Assembly: GCA_012512865.1 (NCBI GenBank)
Contig: JAAZDH010000235.1
Span: 1-9,384 of the forward strand
Reading direction: 5' to 3'
DNA from: Clostridiaceae bacterium
GTDB lineage: Bacteria; Bacillota; Clostridia; Acetivibrionales; DUMC01
Length of the DNA: 9,384 bases
In this document: in pieces, positions 1 to 8,100 of the stretch
Numbering within the stretch: the stretch's first letter is position 1
Layout of the letters: each line of letters begins with the position of its first letter
Position numbers and translations under genes: made by a program
Notes under the pieces: generated by a model
What the model was told of the DNA's origin: nothing
The model's database searches: none
Seen by the model: only the letters and a program-made list of their open reading frames with translations

Positions 1-1107
1 GCTGGAAACCATGACAATCCCGAAAGATTATGCGCTGCAAGCCCCCTGGCATATAAAAACGGGATAATCCTCCTGGGGTACCCGGGAAGCGACCCGGGCA
101 TATACAAGATCAATACGGGAAACATAAAACTTGTCAATTCGGGAGCGGGGTGGCTTGAACTAGGCATGGAAAGCTGCGGGGAGGGCGCGGTGATAATAAC
201 GCTGCCCTATCCGTCCGAGGTGCGCCTCGAGGAGATCTTATCAAGCGAGGCGGACGAAGAATTGCTAAGGAAAGCCTATTCCGATAAGATCGGCAGCTTG
301 CTCGGACGATTAAGGGAGAACTTCAGGAGGGACACCGTAAATCTTGTAATGAGCCACCTGTTCATGCAAGGAGGAAAGGAATCGGACTCTGAAAGGACCA
401 TCCAGGTCGGAGGAGCCTATACAGTTGCTCCCTCGGCGCTGCCTTCGAATGCCCACTTCGTAGCCCTTGGGCATCTTCACAGGCCCCAACCTGTCAAGGA
501 TGCCCCCTGCCCGGCATATTACTCGGGATCACCCCTGGCCTATAGTTTTTCTGAATCGGACTACAGCAAGGTGCTGTACATCATAGATGCAAAACCCGGG
601 AAAGAAGCCTGTGTTGAAGAGATTTACCTAAGCTGCGGCAAGCCCTTGAGAAGATGGCATGCCAGGGATGGCATAATGCAGGCACTTGAATGGTGCGAAG
701 CCGGCCGGGACAGGAATGCCTGGATAGACCTGGAGGTTGTCACGGACAGGCCCATCAGCCCTGAAGAACAGAAGGAATTGAGACAGCTGCACCCGGGAAT
801 AGTGAACATAAGGCCCGTAATTAAGAGGGAGGAGATGGAGGAAATTTCTCTTAAAAACAGGGAGGGCAGGAAGATCGACCAGCTTTTCAGGGAGTATTAC
901 AAGCATAAAATGGGGATTGAAATATCGGAAGAGGTAATGTCCGTATTTTACGATATATTGAATGAAAGCATGGATGGTATGGATGAAGACGGTATAAGAG
1001 GCGATGGCATGGATGAAGATGATATAAGAGAGTACGGCACGGATGAAAATGGCATAAGCGGGAATGGCATGGATGGAGATGACATGGGGGAAGGAGATGG
1101 CGCATGA
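1..1107 (+). CDS. sbcD: Exonuclease subunit SbcD, 5' end missing
   Basis: This is the nuclease subunit of SbcCD, the bacterial Mre11-Rad50 equivalent. The complex is an ATP-dependent double-strand exonuclease and single-strand endonuclease that opens hairpins and processes DNA ends in the cytoplasm. The frame is open from base 1, and codons 2-5 of the fragment read GNHD, the third metallophosphoesterase motif. So the gene starts outside the window and roughly the first 80 residues (motifs DxH and GDxxD) are missing. Two further metal-binding motifs are visible: SH at codons 118-119 (SHLFMQGG) and GHLH at codons 157-160. A capping domain follows, with charged helical sequence around codons 275-320. 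The last ~45 codons are an acidic Gly/Asp/Met-rich tail built of four 10-residue repeats, not a normal part of the family. The stop overlaps the sbcC start (ATGA), indicating translational coupling. An ATG at 166 is internal and not the start. Identity is very secure. Confidence 0.96.
   Translation, partial: AGNHDNPERLCAASPLAYKNGIILLGYPGSDPGIYKINTGNIKLVNSGAGWLELGMESCGEGAVIITLPYPSEVRLEEILSSEADEELLRKAYSDKIGSLLGRLRENFRRDTVNLVMSHLFMQGGKESDSERTIQVGGAYTVAPSALPSNAHFVALGHLHRPQPVKDAPCPAYYSGSPLAYSFSESDYSKVLYIIDAKPGKEACVEEIYLSCGKPLRRWHARDGIMQALEWCEAGRDRNAWIDLEVVTDRPISPEEQKELRQLHPGIVNIRPVIKREEMEEISLKNREGRKIDQLFREYYKHKMGIEISEEVMSVFYDILNESMDGMDEDGIRGDGMDEDDIREYGTDENGISGNGMDGDDMGEGDGA
976..1095 (+). repeat. 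Four 30-bp tandem repeats encoding the SbcD tail
   Basis: Four consecutive 30-bp units (976-1005, 1006-1035, 1036-1065, 1066-1095) encode the 10-residue units GMDEDGIRGD, GMDEDDIREY, GTDENGISGN and GMDGDDMGEG. Each begins GGY-AYG-GAT-G, and the copies have drifted, the last most. The array is in frame and extends the SbcD C terminus with a Gly-rich acidic tail that is probably disordered. The last unit also contains the start of the sbcC ribosome binding site. Unit boundaries were assigned by eye from the coding phase. Confidence 0.85.
1091..1097 (+). promoter_or_regulatory. Ribosome binding site of sbcC
   Basis: AAGGAGA lies 6 nt before the ATG at 1104. It supports that start and the ATGA overlap with sbcD. 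The site sits inside the coding sequence of the SbcD repeat tail and uses the Glu-Gly-Asp codons of the final repeat. Confidence 0.75.
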
Positions 1108-4100
1108 GGCCAAGATACCTGGAAATTGAAGGCTTGCAAAGCTTTAAACAAGTTCAGAGAGTGGATTTTGATTTTCTTGGCGAAACGGGGCTTTTTGGCA
1201 TTTTCGGCCCCACGGGAAGCGGAAAATCCACGGTGCTTGATGCCATAACCCTGGCCCTGTACGGCAAGGTTAGCCGGGCAAATATGGGAACCCAGGGGAT
1301 TATAAATACGGATTCCAGCAGGGTTAAAGTAGTATTCAGGTTTGACTTGCTGAGGGGCTGCGAGAGAAAAATGTACCGGGTGGAAAGGATATATGTCAGG
1401 AAAAAGGGCTCGGATATCTCTTGTGAAGCTAAACTGGCAAGGCTCGTGGAGGAGCGCGGGGATATTGAAATTCCCGTTGCTGATAAATTAAGTGATGTTA
1501 ATGTCAAAATCGAGGAACTGCTGGGCTTAACCCATGACGATTTTACGCGGGCTGTAGTGCTCCCCCAAAACAAGTTCCACGAGTTTTTACTTATGAACAG
1601 GGGAGACAAGCGAAAAATGCTGGAGCGGATATTTTACCTCGAAGAATACGGCAAGCAACTAAATAGCAAGCTGGCAAAAAAAGTGGACGCGGTAAAATTG
1701 GAGTTATCAAACCTGGGGGGAGCATTATCCACCCTGGGTGATGCATCAAGAGGTGCATTGGTCGAGGCTGAAAGGGAATTCAGGGAGGCAGAGGCTGCGA
1801 AGGATACGGCGTTGGAGGAGTACAAAAAAGCGGCAAAGGAATATGAAGAGGCAAAGGAAATAAGACAGTATGTACAGGAGATGGAACTTGTCAAGCAGAA
1901 GATGAATGAGCATTTGGCCGGCCTGGAAGCCGTAAACAAAAAGAAGAATTTAATTGAAAAAGCAACAAGGGCCGAGGGATTGGCAGGCATGATAAATTCG
2001 TACAGGGATACCTCGGAAAGGCTGCAAGATGCACAAAAACAGCTTGAATTGGTCCTGGGGGAACTGCCGGGCATAAAGGAGGAATTGGAGAAGGCCAGGA
2101 AGCACCATGAAAAATACGTGGAGTACGTGGAACATGAGAAACCCAGGCTGCTTGAGAATAAAAACGCCCTTGCAAATGCGCTGGAAATAAGGAGAGAAGT
2201 GGAGCAGCTGGAAAACAAGGCAAGGGCGATAAATGACAGGATAAAAGAAACAGGGGAAAAGGAAAGCCTGAAAGAGAAAGAGACAAGAGCTGAAAAGGAA
2301 AAAATCTCGTCCATCGAGGAAGAAATCAACAAGCGCCAACGGCAAGCGGAGAACTTGAAAGTGAACCCGGAATATAAAAATGAAGTACAAAAGGCCGTAA
2401 ACCTGGAAAATGAGCTTGCTTCAGCCAAGAGGAACCTGGATGGCCTGAAAAAGAAGGAAGAGGAGTTGACATCAAGGATAAATAACCTGGAAGGAACCCT
2501 TGCAGGGATAGGGAAGGATATCGAGGTTACAATCAAAAACCTGGAATTACTGGATGAAAAGCTTGCAGGGCATGAAAAATCCAAGCCTGCCGAAAGGGAA
2601 GAACTGACGCGGGGGATGGAGGAATGCCTTAAACTAAAGGCGGCAGTGGAGACCATAAAATCGAAGGAAGCGGACCTGGATGCGATAAGGGCAAGGATCT
2701 CCGACAGGATGAAAGAGGTGGAGAAATACGGGGAAGAATTGAAAAAAGCGCAATTGCACAGGCAGCATGTAAAGGAGGAGATGGAGAAGAAAAGCAGGCA
2801 GGTAAAGGATCTACGGAAGAGAGTAGAACAGGATGCAGCCTGCATGCTTTCAAAAAAATTAATAGAGGGAGAACCGTGCCCCGTGTGCGGCTCGCCTACC
2901 CATCCGGCACCGGCATTCAAGCAGGTTGAACGTATGATGGGGGATTTTGAACACACATTTGAGCACGAAACCGAAGAAAAGGTCCGGGGCGCGGAAGACA
3001 TGCTAAGGGATGCCGAGATTGAGCTTGAGAAGGCGGAAGCAGCATTCATGGAAGCGGAAAAAGCCTGCATCGAAATAAGCGGGTACATGAACAATGCAAG
3101 GGCACGGCTCGAACAAGAGGAAAAGGACGCTTTAACGAAAAAGAACGAGCTGGAGAAGCAAAGGTTTTCCAGCTTGCCGCAAGAAATGCAGGCACTACCC
3201 GCGGCGGAAATTGAAAAAGAAATCGAGAAAACCGGCAAGACCATCGAGGAAAAGAAGCGTGAGCTCGAAAGGTGGGAAAAAAGGCTTGAGGCTATAAATG
3301 ACAATATTAAAAAGGGAAAGGATATTCTAAATAATCACAGGATTAATGAAAGCGGTACAAAATCTCAACTTGAAGCAAACATGGAAATGTTCCGGCAGGT
3401 AAAAGGCGAAATGGCGGAACTACTTAAGGCCATGGACGAAAAAGAAAAAATTTACATGGCCTTTTTGAATAAATACGGCATCAAGAGTGCCAATTCCGAA
3501 CTTGAGCACATTTTAAAAAATGAAAAGGAAATCGACAAGCTTACCGGGGAAATCAAGAAACTTAAGGAGCTTGAAAAAGCAGCAAGGGAAAAGCTTGAGA
3601 TGCTCCAGGAGGAAGTAAGGCAGTTGAGCAGCCAGCTTGCAGTCCTCAAGGCTAATTACGGGAATACCGGGGAAATGATCAAAGAGAGGGAAGACAGGTT
3701 TACGAAAATCCTGCAAGGGAGCGTATGGGGAATCGGCACCGGCATTGACGCTGCCATGAGCGCCGGGACTAATACCAAAATTGAAGCTGCGATTGGCACC
3801 GGTATTGATACCGCCGAAAGTTCCAGGATTGACATGGAAGCCGGTGCTATTATTGACCTTGGTATCAATGACCTTGGTATCGCTGGCCCTAGTACCATTG
3901 GCCCTGGTAACATTGATACTGGTATCATTAGCCCTGGTATTGGTACCGTCACCGGCATGAGCGCAAGGGATATAGAGGGCTGCATGGCGGCCATTGAAAA
4001 GGAAATACAGGAAATGGGAAAAAAGGAGAAGGAGCTTTCGGAGCTTGCAAGGAAACTGGAAGAACAGTACAACAACGGCATGATGCGAAAAAATACCCTT

Positions 4101-5006
4101 GAAAACCAGGTTGAAATATTCCGGGAAACCTTGGGCAAGGAGTCTCAAAGGCTTGAAAGCGCCTTAGAGGAGAAAGGCTTTACAGGTATTCCCGACGTGG
4201 AAAATTCCATGCTGGACAAGGACTCCCGGGAAGCGTTGAAGAATGAAATTGATGAATATGAAAGAACTGAAAGAAACCTGTCGGCCCAGGTAACCATGCT
4301 TCTTAACAAGCTGGGCGGGCGAGGCATTACCGGGGATGAATGGAACAGGGCGGAAGAATCAAACAGGGAAAAACTTCAGGCCAAGGATAATGCTATCACA
4401 AGGTACGAGGTGGCAAGGAGCAACCTGGAAAGAATACGCAAGAAACACGAAGAATGGGTTGTTTTAAGCACCAGGAATGATGAATTGTCACGGAAAGCGG
4501 ATATCCTTGAGCAGATAAAAGGCTTGCTCAGGGGCAACAGCTTCATAGACTATGTGGCGGAAGAACGAATGAGGTATATCGCAAGGGAAGCCTCGGAAAC
4601 CCTGGGAATACTGACCAGGTACAGGTATGCCCTGGAGTTGGATCCCGATGTTGGTTTTGTAATAAGGGATGATGCAAACGGCGGGGTATGCAGGATGGTC
4701 AATTCCCTGTCCGGCGGCGAGACTTTTATTACCTCCCTGTGCCTTGCCCTTGCATTATCAAAACAAATCCAGCTTAAAGGCCAGAGTCCCCTGGAATTCT
4801 TCTTCCTTGACGAGGGCTTCGGCACCCTGGACAGGGAACTACTTGACATCGTTATAGACGCACTTGAGCGATTAAGCACAAAGGAAAGGGTGATAGGGGT
4901 GATAAGCCACGTGCCTGAGATGAAGCAACGTATCACGAGAAGGCTGGTCGTCGAGCCGCCAACGGCAGAGGGGCTTGGCAGCAGGCTAAGAATAGAGAGA
5001 GCATGA
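1104..5006 (+). CDS. sbcC: Exonuclease subunit SbcC (SMC-like ATPase)
   Basis: SbcC is the Rad50-like ATPase of SbcCD; ATP binding by its two half-heads controls SbcD nuclease activity at DNA ends and hairpins. The N-terminal half-head has Walker A GPTGSGKST at residues 35-43 and a Q-loop (LPQNKF, Q155). A long Lys/Glu-rich coiled coil runs from about 175 to 1160, broken by the zinc hook CPVCGSPTHP with C592 and C595, through which two SbcC molecules dimerise. The C-terminal half-head has the signature LSGGE (1202-1206), Walker B FFFLDEGFGTLD (1232-1243, D1236 and E1237) and switch His H1269 in VISHVPE. At 1300 residues it is longer than typical SbcC (about 1000-1200). Part of the excess is a Gly-Ile-rich, non-coiled insert at about 872-955 in the descending arm, encoded by short tandem repeats. 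All ATPase motifs are intact, so the protein is predicted functional. The start is fixed by the RBS and the overlap with sbcD. Confidence 0.97.
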   Translation: MRPRYLEIEGLQSFKQVQRVDFDFLGETGLFGIFGPTGSGKSTVLDAITLALYGKVSRANMGTQGIINTDSSRVKVVFRFDLLRGCERKMYRVERIYVRKKGSDISCEAKLARLVEERGDIEIPVADKLSDVNVKIEELLGLTHDDFTRAVVLPQNKFHEFLLMNRGDKRKMLERIFYLEEYGKQLNSKLAKKVDAVKLELSNLGGALSTLGDASRGALVEAEREFREAEAAKDTALEEYKKAAKEYEEAKEIRQYVQEMELVKQKMNEHLAGLEAVNKKKNLIEKATRAEGLAGMINSYRDTSERLQDAQKQLELVLGELPGIKEELEKARKHHEKYVEYVEHEKPRLLENKNALANALEIRREVEQLENKARAINDRIKETGEKESLKEKETRAEKEKISSIEEEINKRQRQAENLKVNPEYKNEVQKAVNLENELASAKRNLDGLKKKEEELTSRINNLEGTLAGIGKDIEVTIKNLELLDEKLAGHEKSKPAEREELTRGMEECLKLKAAVETIKSKEADLDAIRARISDRMKEVEKYGEELKKAQLHRQHVKEEMEKKSRQVKDLRKRVEQDAACMLSKKLIEGEPCPVCGSPTHPAPAFKQVERMMGDFEHTFEHETEEKVRGAEDMLRDAEIELEKAEAAFMEAEKACIEISGYMNNARARLEQEEKDALTKKNELEKQRFSSLPQEMQALPAAEIEKEIEKTGKTIEEKKRELERWEKRLEAINDNIKKGKDILNNHRINESGTKSQLEANMEMFRQVKGEMAELLKAMDEKEKIYMAFLNKYGIKSANSELEHILKNEKEIDKLTGEIKKLKELEKAAREKLEMLQEEVRQLSSQLAVLKANYGNTGEMIKEREDRFTKILQGSVWGIGTGIDAAMSAGTNTKIEAAIGTGIDTAESSRIDMEAGAIIDLGINDLGIAGPSTIGPGNIDTGIISPGIGTVTGMSARDIEGCMAAIEKEIQEMGKKEKELSELARKLEEQYNNGMMRKNTLENQVEIFRETLGKESQRLESALEEKGFTGIPDVENSMLDKDSREALKNEIDEYERTERNLSAQVTMLLNKLGGRGITGDEWNRAEESNREKLQAKDNAITRYEVARSNLERIRKKHEEWVVLSTRNDELSRKADILEQIKGLLRGNSFIDYVAEERMRYIAREASETLGILTRYRYALELDPDVGFVIRDDANGGVCRMVNSLSGGETFITSLCLALALSKQIQLKGQSPLEFFFLDEGFGTLDRELLDIVIDALERLSTKERVIGVISHVPEMKQRITRRLVVEPPTAEGLGSRLRIERA
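3732..3962 (+). repeat. Degenerate 15-bp tandem repeats in an SbcC coiled-coil arm
   Basis: The clearest part, 3858-3962, divides into seven 15-bp units in frame, with a consensus near CCTGGTATCATTGGC. They encode pentapeptides such as LGIND, LGIAG, PGNID, TGIIS and PGIGT (residues 919-953). The region before it holds two related 24-nt blocks beginning ATYGGCACCGGYATTGA, at 3732 and 3792, 60 bp apart and matching at 19 of 24 positions by my count. The encoded segment (about residues 876-953) is rich in Gly, Ile, Thr, Ala and Pro. It interrupts an otherwise Lys/Glu-rich coiled coil. Confidence 0.75.
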
Positions 5007-5029
5007 AAGAGGAAAGGTATAAATAATGC

Positions 5030-5070
5030 TTGTATTCAAATGTAAAGTAGTGTAAAGTAAAAGTTATGAT
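5030..5070 (+). promoter_or_regulatory. Possible promoter for the alpha-mannosidase gene
   Basis: The gap between sbcC and the mannosidase gene is AT-rich. TTGTAT at 5030-5035 lies 17 nt before TAAAGT at 5053-5058, a weak match to -35 and -10 boxes. A better -10 candidate, TATGAT at 5065-5070, lacks a good -35 at 17 nt. I see no hairpin with a T-run after sbcC, so read-through from sbcDC is also possible. This is a weak call. Confidence 0.3.
5041..5059 (+). repeat. Two direct repeats TGTAAAGTA, 10 bp apart
   Basis: TGTAAAGTA occurs at 5041-5049 and again at 5051-5059, so the copies lie one helical turn apart on the same face of the DNA. They overlap the putative promoter upstream of the mannosidase gene, which fits a regulator binding site, though chance in AT-rich DNA is possible. 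A perfect 10-bp palindrome, AATTCGAATT, lies nearby at 5079-5088. Confidence 0.5.
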
Positions 5071-5124
5071 GTGGTAATAATTCGAATTGCGGCAGCAAAT
5101 AATTAGAAAATATTACAATACAAG

Positions 5125-5131
5125 AAGGAGG
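5125..5131 (+). promoter_or_regulatory. Ribosome binding site that sets the mannosidase start
   Basis: A full AAGGAGG lies 6 nt before ATG at 5138. An in-frame TTG at 5087 would give a 17-residue extension, but it has no ribosome binding site, and the extension would be read through AT-rich leader sequence. The ATG at 5138 is therefore the start. Confidence 0.9.
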
Positions 5132-5137
5132 ATTAGG

Positions 5138-8100
5138 ATGGAGCATTCAAAGGGGTTCACATTGGAGCGAAAGATTAGAGCAATAGAATCAGCCATATAC
5201 GAGAAAATCCATGAGCTCAAGGTATGGCGCACAAGGCAGGGAGTTTATGTATCACCGGCAAAGTATGCGGATTTGGGCGAATGGGAGGAAATTGCCGTAG
5301 GAGACCGGTGGTGCTGCGGTGATAATGTTACCAGGTGGTTTAAGCATACGGTAGTCATACCCGAAGGGTTTGCAGGCAGGAATGTTGTGCTGGAGTTGGA
5401 TTTTGGCGGCGAAGGCATTGTGAAAATAGACGGGGCAATTCAATCAGCCGTGGTTTCATATATTAGGGAAACCAAGCCCAACAGGACCCGTGTTGTCCTC
5501 CCGAGAATCCCCGGGGCCGGCGAGAGCTTTGAGATTGAAGCTGAAATAGGGCTTAACTACGGCGAGTTTTCAGCCTACAGGAAGCAGGGACGAAAGGCGA
5601 TAGAGTACCAGTTCCGCCGTGCATGGCTTGCAGTGGTAAACGATGCCGTGGAGCAGTATTATTTTGACATTAGAACTGCGTACGATGCAATGCAAGTACT
5701 GGGAAGCCCTGTTGAAAATATATTTGATGCAAGCGTCAACATTTCGCGTTTGGTTCCAAATGTGCTGGCACGCTTTTTTGAAGGTGCCAACAAGGATTCA
5801 TACATGTACCATAAAATTTTGGATGCGGTGCTTCATTCCCTGACGGCTGTTGATGTGGACAACGGCTATGACGCCCTTGTAAAATCAATCGAGCCTGCTT
5901 CAAAAATATTAAGGGATAAGCTTTCAGGCATACCACACAATCCTCATGCACTGATAAAATTTGTTGGACAGGCTCACATTGATACTGCATGGCTTTGGCC
6001 TGTCAAAGAGACAATACGCAAGTGCGGGCGAACCATTGCAAATGTCCTTGACCTCATGGACAGGTACAATAAATTTGTATTTGCGTTTAGCCAACCGCAG
6101 CTTTTTGAGTATACAAAGGAATATTACCCGGAGTTATACAGCCGGCTTAAAGAAAAGGTAAAAAACGGCCAGTTTGAACTTGTAGGGAATGCATGGGTTG
6201 AAATGGACTGCAATATCCCGTCCGGAGAGAGTCTTGTGCGCCAGCTCCTTTACGGGAAGGCGTTTTTTATGAAGGAATTCGGCAGGGACTCAAAAGTATT
6301 CTGGATGCCGGATGTGTTCGGATATAGCTGGGCTCTCCCGCAAATCATGAAAAGATCCGGGATAGAATACTTTTTTACCTCGAAGCTGATTTATAACAAT
6401 ACCAACAAGTTTCCCCATTCCTTGTTCATGTGGCAGGGCATAGACGGGACACGCGTCCTGTCATATGTGCAGCGCCTGGGTTATAACGGCAGGTATGATC
6501 CTGAAACCATTGAGACACTATATAACAAGTTTGAGCAAAAGCATAAAACTGAAAATCTATTAATGACATTCGGGTATGGCGACGGGGGCGGCGGCCCGAC
6601 TCAACAGATGCTCGAAATGGGACGCAGGCTCAAATCATTCCCGGGATTGCAAAAGACCGAGATGAATACGGCGGTTTCATTTTTTGAAGAGGTCAATTCC
6701 ATAAAAGACACGCTTCCTGTTTGGAATGACGAAATGTATTTCGAGCATCATCGCGGGACTTACACTTCGCAGGCCAATGTCAAGAAGAACAACAGGCGTG
6801 CGGAACTTGCAATGCGGCAGGCGGAAATGCTGGCAGCAATTGCAAATGCAAGGCACGGCGCGGAATACCCGTATGAAAGCATACTGGAAGCATACAAGAT
6901 AATATTGAGGAACCAGTTTCACGACATACTCCCAGGTTCTTCAATTCATGAAGTATACGAGGATTGCGAGAAGGAATACAAGCAAGTATTTGAGATGATA
7001 AATTCCGTACAGGATGCTGCCATTGAAAAGCTGACTACAACAACCGGCTGTAACGCGGTAACCGTATGGAACAGTTTGTCCTGGGAGAGATGCGGCTATG
7101 TAAGTATCCCGCTTCCGGGAGGTTTTGATGATGTAAATAATGTTGCAGTCCTGGACGAAAATGGAAACGAGGTACCCATGTCAGTTAAAAATGGCGGGAT
7201 TGAGTTTGAAGCAAGTGTACCGGCCCTTGGTTTTGCAAAATACACCATAGTTGAGAAAGGGGCTGCCGGGACGGCTGCCAGGCAGGATTCCCCTGATTCC
7301 GCCGGCATTAGTGCGGGTATTGGTGCGGATACTGGTACAGGTGCGGATAAGGATATGCCCATATGTGTGAAAGCTAACTGCATGGAGAATAAGTTTTACA
7401 AGATCAGCCTGGATGAGAATGGCAATTTAACAAGCATTTTTGATAAACGTAACTGCTGCGAGGTATTGGAACAGGGCCGCATATCAAATCTGCTGCAGGT
7501 TTTTGAAGACAAGCCTCGCAACGAGACGGCGTGGAATATCGAAATTGAATATCAAAACAAGGGTTGGGACCTGACGGACGGGACTGTCCAAGTGCTTGAA
7601 CAAACTGCCCTGAAAGGTGTTGTCCGTGTTACCAGGAAGTTCAACTTATCTACTATCGTGCAGGATATCACGATTTACCGTTCAATTCCGCGAATTGACT
7701 TTAAAACCAGGGTCGAATGGCACGAGAATGAGAAAATGCTCAAGGCGGCATTCTTTGTCAATGTTCTATCAAGCAAGGCAACGTACGAGATACAATTCGG
7801 CAGCATTGAACGCCCGACCCACTGGAATACCTCTTATGACAAGGCAAAATTCGAGGTATGCGCACACAAGTGGGCGGACCTGTCTGAAGGCGGCTACGGT
7901 GTTAGCATTCTGAACGATTCGAAATACGGGTACGATATCAAGGACAACCGTATGCGTATAACCCTTTTACGTGCGCCTGTAGACCCGGATCCCGCTGCCG
8001 ACAGGGGAACCCATGAATTCTGCTATTCACTGATGCCCCATGCGGGTGATTACAGGGATGGCGAAACGGTAAATGCAGGCTATGAACTAAATGTCCCGCT

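Noticed and set aside
628..1113. Minus-strand open frames opposite the sbcD tail with His/Ile/Phe repeats
   Set aside because: The apparent repeat protein is only the complement of the 30-bp repeats coding the SbcD tail; it has no independent support.
1634..3304. A 556-codon open frame on the minus strand opposite sbcC
   Set aside because: Its Ser/Phe/Leu-rich product is what results from reading Lys/Glu-rich coiled-coil codons on the opposite strand. SbcC on the plus strand has every expected motif, and no ribosome binding site or domain supports the antisense frame.
3858..3962. A CRISPR-like or interspersed repeat array
   Set aside because: Units are adjacent without spacers, stay in frame and are part of the SbcC coding sequence.
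3513..4148. Minus-strand open frames opposite the SbcC insert with Asn/Thr/Gly or Pro/Ile repeats
   Set aside because: The periodicity reflects the 15-bp repeats, which stay open in several frames. The plus-strand SbcC frame is unambiguous on both sides.
5029..5124. Inverted repeat CTTGTATT (5029-5036) and AATACAAG (5117-5124) ending beside the mannosidase ribosome binding site, as a possible RNA switch
   Set aside because: It is only 8 AT-rich pairs over an 80-nt gap. The left arm would lie in or before the -35 box, so it would not be transcribed from the proposed promoter.
5087..5137. TTG start for the mannosidase, giving 17 more residues
   Set aside because: There is no ribosome binding site before TTG, while AAGGAGG sits at ideal distance before ATG 5138.
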